A DNA stretch of 64,000 nt from Mycobacterium sp. EPa45 (GCF_001021385.1 NZ_CP011773.1:3968001-4032000); one strand, 5' to 3'. Numbered from the stretch's first letter, positions 9,093 to 18,778 are shown. The notes: generated from the letters alone by a model not told the origin. Numbers and translations are program-made.

Positions 9093-9281
9093 TCAGCTCG
9101 CAATGAAGCCTTCGCGCTTATGCGATCCGTCGCACATGGGCTTGTTGGCGGAGTGGCCGCATCGGCAAAGGAAGAGCTTCGCGGCTTCCTTGACGACGGT
9201 GCCGTCACTGGCCAGCACGATGGACTCGCCGTCGACTTGGAGCGGACCGTTTTCCAGGGCAGTGATCTTGACCTCGCTCAT
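9093..9281 (-). CDS. CDGSH-type iron-sulfur protein
   Basis: A 62-residue protein whose C-terminal half is a complete CDGSH 2Fe-2S motif: CRCGHSANKPMCDGSH, with three cysteines and one histidine as cluster ligands. The N-terminal half (GPLQVDGESIVLASDG) is the usual small beta extension. Members are redox-active or cluster-transfer proteins in the cytosol; the partner is not evident. Length matches stand-alone bacterial CDGSH proteins. The gene lies just downstream of, and in the same direction as, the RNase P RNA gene. Confidence 0.88.
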   Translation of the reverse strand: MSEVKITALENGPLQVDGESIVLASDGTVVKEAAKLFLCRCGHSANKPMCDGSHKREGFIAS

Positions 9282-9361
9282 GCGCCCAATACTGCCTCAG
9301 GTCGACGCGTCCGGGTGCCGGCTTCGCTTCCTCCGAGTAAGAATGTCTCGACTGAGCCAAG

Positions 9362-9764
<403 letters not shown>

Positions 9765-9767
9765 AAC

Positions 9768-9773
9768 ACGGTA
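9768..9773 (-). promoter_or_regulatory. Putative -10 element of rnpB
   Basis: TACCGT on the minus strand fits the mycobacterial TANNNT consensus and ends five to seven bases before the P1 helix starts. No clear -35 was found. It lies between rnpB and the stop of the methyltransferase gene. Confidence 0.5.
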
Positions 9774-9775
9774 GC

Positions 9776-10396
9776 TCATCTGCGGCGCACCAGGATGATG
9801 TTGTCGACCAGGGTGGCGTGCTGACCGTCGGGCCCGACCGCATCCCGCTCGGTCGCTGCGACCCGCACCGTCTCCCATTGGGTGTCGTCCAGGGCCAAGC
9901 CGGCCAGCACCTCCTCGGGGGACGGGAACTCGTGGTGGTGAACCTCCTCCGGCGCCCACGCCGGGGCACCGCCATGGTCGACGATCAGCAGCGCTCCCCC
10001 GGACGCCAGGGTCGCCGCCGCGCGGCGCAGGATCGCCGGCCGGTCCATTTCCAATGTGGTGTGGAAGAAGTGCGCCGACACCAGATCGAACGGCCCCTCA
10101 GGCAGCGTCTGAGTCAGGTCGTGTTGCTGAAAGTCGATGCGTTCCAGCACTCCTCGCGCTGCCGCGTCTTCAGCGGCTCGGGCCAGCGCGGTGGTGGAGA
10201 CGTCGACGGCCACGACGTGCCAGCCGTGTTCGGCCAGCCACATGGCGTCACCGCCCTCACCGCAGCCCAGATCCAATGCGCGCGAACCGTTCAGCGAGCC
10301 GACGAGGTCGGCGAGGTGGGCATTGGGCCGTCCGCTCCAGATCCGCGGCTTCTCCGCATAGCGCGTCTCCCAGTGGGTGTGGTGGTCAGTGGTCAT
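9776..10396 (-). CDS. Class I SAM-dependent methyltransferase (TehB/thiopurine-type fold)
   Basis: A 206-residue methyltransferase. Motif I is complete (ALDLGCGEGGDAMWLAEHG), followed by the acidic end of strand 2 (VVAVDVSTTALARA), the motif around FDLVSAHFFHT and the post-motif segment GGALLIVDHGG. The start YAEKPRIWSGRPNAHL is typical of TehB-like enzymes that methylate small or toxic compounds; the substrate is not readable. The ATG at 10396 is chosen by homology; open frame upstream to 10663 overlaps the divergent regulator. It is divergent from an XRE-cupin regulator 47 bases away (35 from the regulator's alternative start), a common actinobacterial pairing that suggests the regulator controls it. 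Confidence 0.88.
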   Translation of the reverse strand: MTTDHHTHWETRYAEKPRIWSGRPNAHLADLVGSLNGSRALDLGCGEGGDAMWLAEHGWHVVAVDVSTTALARAAEDAAARGVLERIDFQQHDLTQTLPEGPFDLVSAHFFHTTLEMDRPAILRRAAATLASGGALLIVDHGGAPAWAPEEVHHHEFPSPEEVLAGLALDDTQWETVRVAATERDAVGPDGQHATLVDNIILVRRR

Positions 10397-10426
10397 GCTG
10401 TCGAGCTTGCCGCTGCCCGCTACAAC

Positions 10427-10444
10427 TGGCAATGTCTTTTGCCA
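10427..10444. promoter_or_regulatory. Inverted repeat between the methyltransferase and the XRE-cupin regulator
   Basis: TGGCAA-N6-TTGCCA spans the two candidate ATG codons of the regulator (10432 and 10444). A site here would block regulator expression, so autoregulation by the XRE protein is the simplest reading. Confidence 0.4.
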
Positions 10445-11013
10445 TGCAGGCAAACGACGATGTCGACCTGCGGGTGCGCAGGCGACTGCGCGAACTGCGC
10501 GCCCGCCTCGGCCTGACCCTCGAGGACGTCGCCTCCCGCTCCGGGATCGACGTCTCGACACTGAGCCGGCTGGAATCGGGAAAGCGCAGGCTCGCCCTCG
10601 ACCACCTGCCCCGGCTGGCCGCGGCGCTGTCGGTGAGTGCCGACGAACTACTCGGCGCGCCAACGACGGTCGACCCGCGAGTGCGGGCGCCGTCGCACAC
10701 CCGCCATCTGGTCACCTATTGGCCGCTGACGCGTCACGGCGGGGCGGGCGGCCCGCAGGCCTTCAAGATCCGGATCAGCGCGCGGCGGCGCACCCCGCCG
10801 GCCGAATTGCCCACCCACGAGGGGCAGGAGTGGCTCTACGTGTTATCCGGGCGGTTACAACTCATCCTGGGCGAGCAGCATTACGTGATCGAACCGGGCG
10901 AGGCGGTGGAGTTCAGCACGTGGACGCCACACTGGTTCGGCGCCATCGACGGCCCGGTGGAGGCCATCATCCTGTTCGGCCCGCACGGGGAACGAGTGCA
11001 CGTGCGGCAGTAG
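10444..11013 (+). CDS. XRE-family helix-turn-helix regulator with C-terminal cupin domain
   Basis: A 189-residue regulator. Residues about 8-60 form the XRE helix-turn-helix (LRELRARLGLTLEDVASRSG, then STLSRLESGKR). Residues about 105-185 form a cupin barrel (THEGQEWLYVLSGRLQLILG, then EPGEAVEFSTWTPHWFG), the likely small-ligand or metal sensor. The ATG at 10444 is used; an in-frame ATG at 10432 adds four residues, and neither has a clear ribosome site. The product probably represses or activates the divergent methyltransferase gene. Confidence 0.87.
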   Translation: MQANDDVDLRVRRRLRELRARLGLTLEDVASRSGIDVSTLSRLESGKRRLALDHLPRLAAALSVSADELLGAPTTVDPRVRAPSHTRHLVTYWPLTRHGGAGGPQAFKIRISARRRTPPAELPTHEGQEWLYVLSGRLQLILGEQHYVIEPGEAVEFSTWTPHWFGAIDGPVEAIILFGPHGERVHVRQ

Positions 11014-11019
11014 CGCCTG

Positions 11020-11964
11020 TCAGATATTGCGCGGGGGGAACGGCAGACCGGTGTCATCGGTCAGCAGGCTCTGCACGACCGCAGTCGCCGCCACCGATCC
11101 GGTCGCGATCGCGGTAGCAACCTGGGGCGCCTGGGTGCATACATCGCCTGCCGCGAAAAGTCCCGCCACGGTGGTACGGCCGAGGCCGTCGATATCGATG
11201 GGATCGGTGACCACCGGCCCGTGTTCGTGCGACATCGCGCCGAGCTGGTCGGCCAGCTTGGTGCGCTGGTGCAGTGTCGTTGCCACCATCAGGCCGCTGC
11301 GTTCCAGCCGCGAACCGTCCGTGAAGACGACCGCTGACAATCGCCCGTTCTCGGCCGCCACCTCTTCGACGCGCCGCGCATCGATCGGCACTCCGGCCCG
11401 GTCCAGGAGCGCGAGCCCGTCGGCGTCGATGTCGACTCGTCCGTCGGTCAACAGCACCACGTCGTCGGTCCAGTTCCGGATCAACAACGTCGCATGCAGC
11501 GCCTTCTCCCCGTTGGCCAGCACCGCCAGCGGCTGGTCCCGCACCTCCCAGCCATGGCAGAACGGGCAGTGGAAGACGGTGCTCCCCCACAGTTCGCGCA
11601 GCCCCGGCACACCCGGCGGCCGATACTCCACGCCGGTGGCCAGTAACACCCGGCGGGTGGTCCGCTCGCTGTCGTCGGCCAACACCAGCCGAAAACCGTT
11701 GCCGAGGTCGGCGCCGTCCACCACCTCGCCGGTGATCACCTCGACGCTCGGATATTGCGTCAGCTGCTCACGGCCCAGCGCGTACAGCTCCGCCGGGGGT
11801 CGACCGTCGAATCCGAGCAGACCTCCCACGCCGTGGGCCGGCAGATTGCTCTGGTCACCGGCATCAACCAGCAGCGTGCGGCGCCGGGCGCGGCCCAGCA
11901 CCAACGCGGCACTCAAGCCCGCGGCGCCACCACCGACGACGATGCAGTCATATTCAGCGGTCAT
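11020..11964 (-). CDS. FAD-dependent NAD(P) oxidoreductase, thioredoxin reductase-like
   Basis: A 314-residue flavoprotein of the thioredoxin-reductase fold. It has the N-terminal FAD site CIVVGGGAAGLSAALVLGRA with the acidic end LLVDAG, a redox CPFCHG pair in the middle (about residue 135), and the C-terminal FAD motif TTVAGLFAAGDVCTQAPQV. The CxxC pair matches thioredoxin reductase and related disulfide reductases, but no thioredoxin gene is adjacent and the NADP motif is weak, so the partner is unknown. It converges on the XRE-cupin gene with a six-base gap. Confidence 0.85.
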   Translation of the reverse strand: MTAEYDCIVVGGGAAGLSAALVLGRARRRTLLVDAGDQSNLPAHGVGGLLGFDGRPPAELYALGREQLTQYPSVEVITGEVVDGADLGNGFRLVLADDSERTTRRVLLATGVEYRPPGVPGLRELWGSTVFHCPFCHGWEVRDQPLAVLANGEKALHATLLIRNWTDDVVLLTDGRVDIDADGLALLDRAGVPIDARRVEEVAAENGRLSAVVFTDGSRLERSGLMVATTLHQRTKLADQLGAMSHEHGPVVTDPIDIDGLGRTTVAGLFAAGDVCTQAPQVATAIATGSVAATAVVQSLLTDDTGLPFPPRNI

Positions 11965-11998
11965 GGCACGGGGGCATACCCACGGCGACGCGCGGTAT

Positions 11999-13084
11999 TC
12001 AGACCAGATACGAAGTCTGGTTCACCAGCCGCACCGAGGCACCCCCGTCGGGATAGAACTCCGCGATGCTCAGCGACGCCAGGTCCAGGTGCAGCCGGTG
12101 CAGAATGGCGGGCCCGGCGTCGAGCGCCAGTCGCAGGAGCGTCTTGATCGGCGTGACGTGCGAGACCAGCAACACGGTGGCGCCCGGATGCTCGGCGATG
12201 ATCCGCTTACGGAGCCGCTGGACCCGCTCTCCGACGTCGTTGAAGCTTTCGCCGTCCGGCGGCCGCAGACCGGTGTCCCGCAGCCAGCGGCCGTGCAGGT
12301 CTGGGTCGCGCTCTCGGGCCTCAGCGAATGTCAGACCCTCCCAGGCCCCGAAATCGGTTTCGATCAGATCCTCATCGACCGTCACATCCAGGCCCAGCGC
12401 CGTCGCGGCGGCCGATGCTGTGTCGAGAGCACGCTGCAGCGGCGAACTGAGCACCAGGTCCACGCCCCCGCGCTCGGCCAGGTAGCGTGCCGCGGCCTCG
12501 GCCTGGCGACGGCCGGCGTCCGTGAGCTCGGGGTTGCCGCGACCGGAATAGCGGCGCTGGCGGGAGAATTCGGTTTGGCCGTGCCGCAGCAGCAGCATGC
12601 GGGTCGGGGCACCCTGGTTGCCGGTCCAGGCCGCGGGCGGCACGGCGACCGCCCCGGCCGGCGGATCGGCGACGGTGGCCTGACCTTCGCGGTCCATGGC
12701 CTCGTTGGCCAGCCGGTCGGCCTCGCGGTTCTGCTCGCGCGGAATCCATTGGTAGGTAACCGAATCGAACGTCGATGCCAGCGCGCGCGCCTGCTGGTGC
12801 AGCTCGGCCATCGCCGCGTGCTTCACCTTCCAGCGCCCGGCCATCTGCTCCACTACGAGCTTCGAATCCAAAGACACCGCAACCTCATTGGCACCGAGCC
12901 GGCGGGCCTCCTCGAGGCCCGCGATCAGCCCGCGGTATTCGGCGACGTTGTTGGTGGTGGTCCCGATCGCCTGGCCGTGTTCGGCCAGGACGGTCTGGTG
13001 GTCGGACGACCAGACGACGTACCCGTAGGCCGCCGGCCCAGGGTTACCCCGCGACCCGCCGTCGGCCTCGATCAGAACCTTCAC
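11999..13084 (-). CDS. Bifunctional RNase HI / histidine phosphatase (CobC-like), Rv2228c type
   Basis: A 361-residue fusion. The N-terminal RNase HI domain (about 1-130) keeps the catalytic acids in EADGGSRGNPG, NNVAEYRG, SLDSKLV and REQNREADRLANEAM. The C-terminal phosphatase domain (about 165-360) has the RHG motif (MLLLRHGQTEF) and the second histidine in LLVSHVTPIK. In M. tuberculosis and M. smegmatis this protein degrades RNA-DNA hybrids, and the phosphatase half shows alpha-ribazole/acid phosphatase activity. The GTG start at 13084 overlaps the upstream stop as GTGA, so the gene is coupled to the zinc-ribbon gene. Confidence 0.93.
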   Translation of the reverse strand: MKVLIEADGGSRGNPGPAAYGYVVWSSDHQTVLAEHGQAIGTTTNNVAEYRGLIAGLEEARRLGANEVAVSLDSKLVVEQMAGRWKVKHAAMAELHQQARALASTFDSVTYQWIPREQNREADRLANEAMDREGQATVADPPAGAVAVPPAAWTGNQGAPTRMLLLRHGQTEFSRQRRYSGRGNPELTDAGRRQAEAAARYLAERGGVDLVLSSPLQRALDTASAAATALGLDVTVDEDLIETDFGAWEGLTFAEARERDPDLHGRWLRDTGLRPPDGESFNDVGERVQRLRKRIIAEHPGATVLLVSHVTPIKTLLRLALDAGPAILHRLHLDLASLSIAEFYPDGGASVRLVNQTSYLV

Positions 13085-13818
13085 CGCTGCGCCCCATCGA
13101 TGCGCAGCAGGATCGTCTGGCACTCCGGGCAGCGGACCACCTCGTCATCCGCCGCCGCCGAAATTCTCGCCAGCTCACCCCGATCCAGTTCGATGCGGCA
13201 GGCGCCGCACCGGCGGCCGAGCAGCCGCGCCGCGCCGGCACCCGACGCGGCCCGCTGCCGCTCGTAGAGCTGAGCCAATCCGGGGTCCAGCCCGGACACG
13301 ATCTCCGCGCGGCGGGCCGCGCGCTCGGCGCGCACTCGCTCGATCTCGGCGAGCGCTTCATCGCGGTTGTGGCCCGCAGTGGTCAGATTCGCTTGCAGCG
13401 CTCCGGCTTTCGCCTGCTCTTCGGATTGTTCAGCGGCGAGCTGTTCGCGGCGCTCCATGACCTCGAGTAGGGAGTCTTCCAGGCTGGCCTGCCTGCGCTG
13501 CAGCGTGTCCAGCTCGTGCTGCAGCTCCTCGAGCTGCTTGGGGTTCACGGTGCCGGAGTCGAGCAGATTGCGGTCCCGGTCCTCACGCTGGCGCACACCG
13601 TCGATTTCGGATTCGAAGCGCGCCACCTGGGCGTCGATGTCCTCGAGCGCAACGGCCAGAGCGGCCAGCCGGTCAGCGGAAGCCCGCTGATCGCTGTGCG
13701 CCGTGCCATATTCCTGCTCCTCGGGCAGGTTGGCTGCCCGATGCCTCAGACGAGCGAGCTCGGCATCCAGATCGGCCAACTCCAGAAGCGAACGCTGCTG
13801 TGTCAGTTCAGCTTTCAC
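13081..13818 (-). CDS. Coiled-coil protein with C-terminal zinc ribbon (Rv2229c-like)
   Basis: A 245-residue protein. About 180 residues form a long heptad-rich coiled coil (many E, R, L and Q). The C-terminus has a four-cysteine zinc ribbon: CGACRIEL, then [10 protein letters not shown]. The family (C4-type zinc ribbon, formerly DUF164) has no established reaction; a nucleic-acid-associated role is usually supposed. It is coupled by GTGA overlaps to the Nif3-like gene upstream and to the RNase H fusion downstream, and the trio is conserved in order in M. tuberculosis. Confidence 0.9.
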   Translation of the reverse strand: MKAELTQQRSLLELADLDAELARLRHRAANLPEEQEYGTAHSDQRASADRLAALAVALEDIDAQVARFESEIDGVRQREDRDRNLLDSGTVNPKQLEELQHELDTLQRRQASLEDSLLEVMERREQLAAEQSEEQAKAGALQANLTTAGHNRDEALAEIERVRAERAARRAEIVSGLDPGLAQLYERQRAASGAGAARLLGRRCGACRIELDRGELARISAAADDEVVRCPECQTILLRIDGAQR

Positions 13819-14948
13819 GAAGCGCCTTCCACTGATTCGATATTCCACGGATCGGTGCGCAGGTCGCTGACGGTGACCGGCAGCGCCGCCCCGAAATGAT
13901 CCCGCAGCAGCGCGGCGGCTTGTGCGCACCACGGATACTCGCTGGCCCAATGCGCGACGTCCACCAACGCGACGTCGCTGGCGCGCCGGTGCTCGTCGGC
14001 GGGATGGTGACGAAGATCAGCGGTCAGGTAGGCGTCCACGCCGGCAGCGGCGGCCGCACCCAGCAGCGAGTCGCCCGCGCCGCCGCAGACCGCTACCCGG
14101 CTCACCGGGGCATCCGGGTCACCCGCGGCCCGCACCCCCCAGGTCGTCTTCGGCAGCACGGCAGCGACCCGGGCAACGAAGTCGGCGAACCGCAGCGACT
14201 CGGCCAGGGTGCCGATCCGCCCGATGCCCACTCCGGACGGCAGGGCGGCCAGGGGTAGCACGTCGAACGCCGGTTCCTCGTACGGGTGGGACGCGCGCAG
14301 CGCGGAAAGCACCTGGGGGCGAAGCCGGGCCGGGGCCACCATTTCGACACGGTCCTCGCTGACCCGTTCCACCGAACCGACCGCTCCGATAGCCGGTGTC
14401 GCCCCGTCGAGTGGCAGAAACTGGCCGGTGCCGGCGACACTCCAACTGCAGTGCGAATAGTCACCGATGTGGCCGGCCCCGGCGGCGAACAGCGCGTCGC
14501 GGACCGCCTCGGCGTCAGAGACCGGTACGAAGATCACCCACTTGTCGATGTCCCCACCCGCGCTGATCGGGTCGAGCACGCCGTCGACCTCCAGCCCGAG
14601 GACCTCGGCCAGCGCGTCGGACACGCCGGGGTTGGCCGAGTCGGCGTTGGTATGAGCGGTGAACAACGCCGCTCCGGCCTTGATGAGCTGATGGATCAGC
14701 GCACCCTTTGGGGTGCTGGCCGCCACCGTGTCCACCCCGCGCAACAGCAGCGGGTGGTGCGCCAGCAGCAGTCCGCGCGCGCCGACCGTCGCGGCGACGC
14801 CGGCGGTGGCGTCCACGGCCACCGTCACCGAGTCGACGGTTTCGTCCGGGTCGCCGCACACCAGGCCGACCGAGTCCCAGCTCTGCGCCAGACCGGGTGG
14901 GTATGCGGCGTCGAGCACGGCGATGACCTCGGCCAGTTTCACGCTCAT
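13815..14948 (-). CDS. Nif3-like dinuclear metal-centre hexameric protein (Rv2230c-like)
   Basis: A 377-residue Nif3/YqfO-type protein. It begins [31 protein letters not shown]. Metal ligands are visible in [11 protein letters not shown] and [19 protein letters not shown], and later in [12 protein letters not shown] and [15 protein letters not shown]-like insert occupies about residues 130-250. The fold forms hexameric toroids; a GTP cyclohydrolase role has been proposed for some members but is not established. The ATG at 14948 follows a GGTGA ribosome site. In M. tuberculosis a cobC aminotransferase gene lies upstream; here the next gene is the divergent HAD hydrolase. Confidence 0.92.
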   Translation of the reverse strand: MSVKLAEVIAVLDAAYPPGLAQSWDSVGLVCGDPDETVDSVTVAVDATAGVAATVGARGLLLAHHPLLLRGVDTVAASTPKGALIHQLIKAGAALFTAHTNADSANPGVSDALAEVLGLEVDGVLDPISAGGDIDKWVIFVPVSDAEAVRDALFAAGAGHIGDYSHCSWSVAGTGQFLPLDGATPAIGAVGSVERVSEDRVEMVAPARLRPQVLSALRASHPYEEPAFDVLPLAALPSGVGIGRIGTLAESLRFADFVARVAAVLPKTTWGVRAAGDPDAPVSRVAVCGGAGDSLLGAAAAAGVDAYLTADLRHHPADEHRRASDVALVDVAHWASEYPWCAQAAALLRDHFGAALPVTVSDLRTDPWNIESVEGAS

Positions 14949-15006
14949 CTCGTCACCTTCACCACGCCATGAACAGTAGTGCGCGGCGATCGGCGACAAT
15001 GGAGCG

Positions 15007-15678
15007 GTGACACGCACGGCCTCCGACACTCGCCCCCAGTTGGTGATCTTCGACCTCGACGGCACCCTCACCGACTCGGCCGAGGGCATCGTGGCCAGTT
15101 TCCGCTACGCCTTGGCCGCGGTCGGCGCCGAAGTGCCCGCTGGTGACCTGGTCGGCCGGATCGTCGGACCGCCGATGAAGCAGACCCTGGACGGGCTCGG
15201 CCTCGGCGACCGTGCCGGCGATGCGATCGCGGCCTACCGCGCCGACTACACCACCCGCGGCTGGGCGATGAACAGCCTGTTCGACGGCATCCCGCAGCTG
15301 CTGGCCGACCTGCGGGCGGCCGGGGTGCGCCTGGCGGTAGCCACCTCCAAGGCCGAGCCGACCGCCCGGCAGATCCTCGAGCACTTCGCTCTGGCCGAGC
15401 ACTTCGACGTGATCGCCGGTGCCGGCGTCGACGGGTCACGCGCAAGCAAAGCCGACGTGCTGGCGCGTGCGCTCGGTCAGCTCCAGCCACTGCCCGAACG
15501 GGTGGTGATGGTCGGTGATCGCGCCCACGACGTGGAGGGTGCCGCCGAGCACGGCATCGACACAATCGTCGTGGAGTGGGGCTATGGCGCGAGCGACTTC
15601 CGGGACCCACACGTCGCCGAGGCGGCAGCAGCTCACGTCCCGACCGTCACGGCCCTGCGCGAGGTGCTCGGTGTCTGA
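15007..15678 (+). CDS. ptkA: HAD-superfamily hydrolase, PtkA (Rv2232) counterpart
   Basis: A 223-residue HAD hydrolase with motif [11 protein letters not shown], motif [10 protein letters not shown], the lysine in [11 protein letters not shown] and motif [15 protein letters not shown], so all catalytic residues of a phosphatase are present. Position upstream of ptpA matches M. tuberculosis PtkA, reported as a tyrosine kinase that phosphorylates PtpA; by sequence alone the product is a phosphoglycolate-phosphatase-like enzyme. It is shorter than M. tuberculosis PtkA (291 residues), lacking its N-terminal extension. The GTG start at 15007 has GGAG four bases before it. Its stop lies inside the start region of ptpA. 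Confidence 0.85.
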   Translation: MTRTASDTRPQLVIFDLDGTLTDSAEGIVASFRYALAAVGAEVPAGDLVGRIVGPPMKQTLDGLGLGDRAGDAIAAYRADYTTRGWAMNSLFDGIPQLLADLRAAGVRLAVATSKAEPTARQILEHFALAEHFDVIAGAGVDGSRASKADVLARALGQLQPLPERVVMVGDRAHDVEGAAEHGIDTIVVEWGYGASDFRDPHVAEAAAAHVPTVTALREVLGV

Positions 15679-16171
15679 CACTCAGCTGATTCATGTGACG
15701 TTCGTCTGCTCGGGCAACATCTGCCGCTCGCCGATGGCCGAGAAGATGTTCGCCCACCAGATTGACCAGCGCGGCCTGGCCCACCTGGTGCGCGTGACCA
15801 GCGCAGGCACCGGTGACTGGCATGCCGGCAACGCGGCCGACGAGCGCGCCAACGCCGTGCTGCGCAGGCACGGCTACCCGACCGAGCACTGCGCGGCTCA
15901 GGTCGGCGATGACCACTTGGCGGCCGACCTGGTGATCGCGCTGGGCCGCAATCACGTGCGGATGCTGACCCACCTCGGGGTGGAGCCCGAGCGGGTGCGG
16001 TTGCTGCGGTCGTTCGACCCGCGCTCGGGGGCGCACGCCGACGATGTCGAAGACCCGTACTACGGCAGCCCAAGAGATTTCGAGGAGACGTTCACCGTGA
16101 TCGAGGCGGCCCTGCCGGGCCTGCACGCCTGGGTCGACGAACGGCTGGCCGGGGCGGGCCTGACCGGTTGA
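15671..16171 (+). CDS. ptpA: Low molecular weight protein-tyrosine phosphatase PtpA
   Basis: A 166-residue phosphatase with the P-loop C(X)5R near the N-terminus (VCSGNICRSPMAEKMF, nucleophile about Cys13) and the general-acid loop DVEDPYYG near the C-terminus. In M. tuberculosis PtpA is secreted into macrophages and blocks phagosome acidification; in an environmental species an endogenous role is more likely. The GTG at 15671 overlaps the preceding HAD gene by eight bases, and the stop overlaps the SURF1 start (TGATG), so the three are cotranscribed. Confidence 0.93.
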   Translation: MSDTQLIHVTFVCSGNICRSPMAEKMFAHQIDQRGLAHLVRVTSAGTGDWHAGNAADERANAVLRRHGYPTEHCAAQVGDDHLAADLVIALGRNHVRMLTHLGVEPERVRLLRSFDPRSGAHADDVEDPYYGSPRDFEETFTVIEAALPGLHAWVDERLAGAGLTG

Positions 16172-16989
16172 TGAAGCGCCTGTTGTTCCTGCTGCGCCCG
16201 GGCTGGATCGCCCTGGCGTTGGTGGTCGTTGCCTTCGCCTACCTCTGCTTCACCGTGCTGGCGCCATGGCAGCTGGGCAAGAACACCAAGACCAGCCGGG
16301 AGAACAACCAGATCGCGTCCTCACTGACCGCCGAGCCCGTGGCGGTGACAACGCTTCTGCCGCATCAGGATTCGTCGGCACCCGACGCGCAGTGGCGACG
16401 GGTGACGGCGAGCGGGCGCTATGTGCCGTCCGCTGAGGTACTGGCGCGCCTGCGGGTGGTCGGTGGCGCCCCGGCGTTCGAGGTGCTGGTGCCGTTCATC
16501 GTCGACGGCGGCCCCACCGTTCTGGTCGACCGGGGATACGTGCTTGCGGTGCAGGGCTCGAAGGTGCCCGAGATCGCGCCGGTGCCGTCCGGCACGGTGA
16601 CGATCACGGCACGGCTGCGCGATTCGGAGACCGCGCCCGCAGACAAACCACCATTCACAGAAGGCGGCTTCACCCAGCTGTACGCCATCGACACCGCGCA
16701 GGTCGGCGCGACCACCGGAGTGCGCGTCACGGGTTCGTACCTCCAATTGGTGGAGAACCAGCCCGGCGGTCTCGGCATCGCGGAACTGCCGCACCTCGAC
16801 GCCGGACCGTTCCTGTCGTACGGCATCCAGTGGATCGCGTTCGGTATCGTCGCCCCGATCGGCCTGGGTTACTTCGTGTACTCGGAGATCAAGGCGCGCC
16901 GACGGGAGAACGCGGCTGGCACTGGGAGCTCGTCCGAACCGGTCACCGTCGAGGACAAGCTCGCCGACCGCTACGGCCGACGGCAGTGA
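16171..16989 (+). CDS. SURF1 family cytochrome oxidase assembly protein (Rv2235-like)
   Basis: A 272-residue membrane protein with two transmembrane helices, one at residues about 10-33 (WIALALVVVAFAYLCFTVL) and one at about 210-232 (FLSYGIQWIAFGIVAPIGLGYFVY). They flank an extracytoplasmic domain with the SURF1 signatures APWQLGKN, WRRVTASGRY, GPTVLVDRGYV and GPFLSYGIQWIAFG. SURF1 assists heme a insertion into cytochrome c oxidase. The first TTG (16168) is inside the ptpA stop; the ATG at 16171 is preferred. Its last 47 bases overlap the end of convergent cobD. Confidence 0.92.
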   Translation: MKRLLFLLRPGWIALALVVVAFAYLCFTVLAPWQLGKNTKTSRENNQIASSLTAEPVAVTTLLPHQDSSAPDAQWRRVTASGRYVPSAEVLARLRVVGGAPAFEVLVPFIVDGGPTVLVDRGYVLAVQGSKVPEIAPVPSGTVTITARLRDSETAPADKPPFTEGGFTQLYAIDTAQVGATTGVRVTGSYLQLVENQPGGLGIAELPHLDAGPFLSYGIQWIAFGIVAPIGLGYFVYSEIKARRRENAAGTGSSSEPVTVEDKLADRYGRRQ

Positions 16990-17905
16990 GACCGATCGCG
17001 AGCACCGCCGCGGCGATCTGAACAGTCTGGGACAGCCGCACCGACCGGCGCAGGTCTTCGACGTCGGGGATGTGACCGTCCCCGAGAGTCGGGCGGATCT
17101 CCAGCTGATGGTGGTACTGGGTAGGGCCGCCGAGACGCACACCCAACGCGCCCGCGAAGGTCGCCTCCACCACACCGGCGTTCGGGCTGGGGTGGCGCGC
17201 CGCGTCGCGGCGCCAGGCGCGCAGCGCCCCCGCCGGCGAACCGCCGATCAGCGGTGCGCACACCACCACCAGAGCGCCGGCCACCCGGGCCGCCGCGAAG
17301 TTCGCGACGTCATCCAAACGCGCTGCCGCCCAACCGAAGCGGGCATAGCGGGGCGAGCGGTGCCCGATCATCGCGTCCAACGTGTTGACCCCGCGGTACA
17401 GCAGCACACCCGGTACTCCCCCAGCCGCCGCCCACAGCAGCGGTGCAACGTGCGCGTCGGAGGTGTTCTCGGCCACCGACTCCAGGGCCGCGCGCGCCAA
17501 TCCGTCGGCGTCCAGTGCGGATGGGTCACGCCCGCACAGCGACGGCAGCAGCGCCCGGGCGCCGTCAATGTTCCCGGCGACCAACAGATCAGCCAGCCTG
17601 TCTCCGGTGCGGCTCAGCGTGGTTCCGCCGAGTGACGCCCAGGTGGCGGCGGCGGTCGCGGCCGCCAGCGCCGGTCCGCGCGTGCCGCGCTGCACCAGCG
17701 TGCCGCCTACGGCCAGCCCGGCCAGCAGCACACCGGTGTGCACCGCGCCGGCGGTCCGGCTGTCACGGTAGGTCAACTTCTCGAGTGTGGCTGCACACCA
17801 ACCGAACCCCGCGACCGGATGACCACGCACCGGATCAGCGAAGCCCAGGTCCGCCAGCTGAGCCATCAGGATGCCGACACCGCGGGCCCGTCTGCGCGCA
17901 AACAC
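16943..17905 (-). CDS. cobD: Adenosylcobinamide-phosphate synthase
   Basis: CbiB/CobD membrane enzyme (320 residues) that attaches aminopropanol to adenosylcobyric acid in vitamin B12 synthesis. Landmarks are [15 protein letters not shown] near the start, [16 protein letters not shown], the conserved [68 protein letters not shown] and [23 protein letters not shown], with several hydrophobic helices between. The GTG at 17905 matches the start of the M. tuberculosis protein. It overlaps SURF1 tail-to-tail by 47 bases. Confidence 0.94.
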   Translation of the reverse strand: MFARRRARGVGILMAQLADLGFADPVRGHPVAGFGWCAATLEKLTYRDSRTAGAVHTGVLLAGLAVGGTLVQRGTRGPALAAATAAATWASLGGTTLSRTGDRLADLLVAGNIDGARALLPSLCGRDPSALDADGLARAALESVAENTSDAHVAPLLWAAAGGVPGVLLYRGVNTLDAMIGHRSPRYARFGWAAARLDDVANFAAARVAGALVVVCAPLIGGSPAGALRAWRRDAARHPSPNAGVVEATFAGALGVRLGGPTQYHHQLEIRPTLGDGHIPDVEDLRRSVRLSQTVQIAAAVLAIGLTAVGRSGRRACPRR

Positions 17906-17950
17906 CCCGGCACTCTCTCACACGTGATGTACTGCGTGGGTGAGGCCGCG

Positions 17951-18766
17951 ATGACGCGACACCCGACGCGGGTATCAGATTTGCTCAATCCGGCCGCGGT
18001 GTTGGCGCCCGCAGCCAATGTCATCATGCAGCTGGCTCACCCCGGCGTCGGCTACGGCGTCCTCGAGAGCCCGGTGGACAGCGGCAACGTCTACAAGCAT
18101 CCGATCAAGCGGGCCCGCACCACCGGCACATACCTGGCGGCGGCCACGATCGGCACCGACGCCGACCGCGCTCTCATCCGGTCCGCGGTGGACACCGCGC
18201 ACGCCCAGGTCCGCTCGACACCGGCCAGTCCGGTGGCCTATCGCGCCTTCGACCCGCAGTTACAACTGTGGGTGGCGGCCTGCCTATACCGCTACTACGT
18301 CGACCAGCACGAGTTCCTGTACGGCCCACTCGACGACGAGGCGGCTGACGCGGTGTACGCCGACGCCAGCCGGCTCGGCACCACGCTTCAGGTGCGCGAG
18401 GGCATGTGGCCGTCCGACCGCGCGGCCTTCGACGAGTACTGGAAGCGCTCACTGGACGATCTGCGCATCGATCCCCCGGTCCGCGAGCACTTGAAAGGCG
18501 TTGCGGGAATGGCGTTCATGCCCTTTCCCATCCGGGAGACTGTGGGCCGGTTCAACCTGTTCGCCACCGCCGGCTTTCTGCCGCCCGAATTCCGGACGAT
18601 GATGCGCCTGCCGTGGGGAGCCGCGCAGCAGCGCCGTTTCGCGTGGCTGCTTGCCGCGCTGCGGCTGGCCGACCGATTGATCCCGCACCAGGCCTGGATT
18701 CTGGGCTATCAGATCTACTTGTGGGACATGCGGGCCAGAGCCCGCCGGGGCCAGCGGATCGTCTGA
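17951..18766 (+). CDS. Oxygenase MpaB family protein, DUF2236 (Rv2237-like)
   Basis: A 271-residue DUF2236 protein. The family includes the latex oxygenase Lcp and the fungal MpaB oxygenase, and binds heme b through a histidine. Seen here are [14 protein letters not shown] near the start, the conserved [31 protein letters not shown] block, and [19 protein letters not shown]. The substrate is unknown. The ATG at 17951 follows GGTGAGG by five bases; an in-frame ATG at 17927 is possible. The same family member sits beside cobD in M. tuberculosis. Confidence 0.85.
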   Translation: MTRHPTRVSDLLNPAAVLAPAANVIMQLAHPGVGYGVLESPVDSGNVYKHPIKRARTTGTYLAAATIGTDADRALIRSAVDTAHAQVRSTPASPVAYRAFDPQLQLWVAACLYRYYVDQHEFLYGPLDDEAADAVYADASRLGTTLQVREGMWPSDRAAFDEYWKRSLDDLRIDPPVREHLKGVAGMAFMPFPIRETVGRFNLFATAGFLPPEFRTMMRLPWGAAQQRRFAWLLAALRLADRLIPHQAWILGYQIYLWDMRARARRGQRIV

Positions 18767-18778
18767 CAGGGGGGGAAC

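Noticed and set aside
11027..13267. A 746-codon open frame on the plus strand
   Set aside because: It runs opposite the thioredoxin-reductase-like and RNase H/CobC genes, which have complete catalytic motifs. Long antisense frames are usual in this GC-rich DNA.
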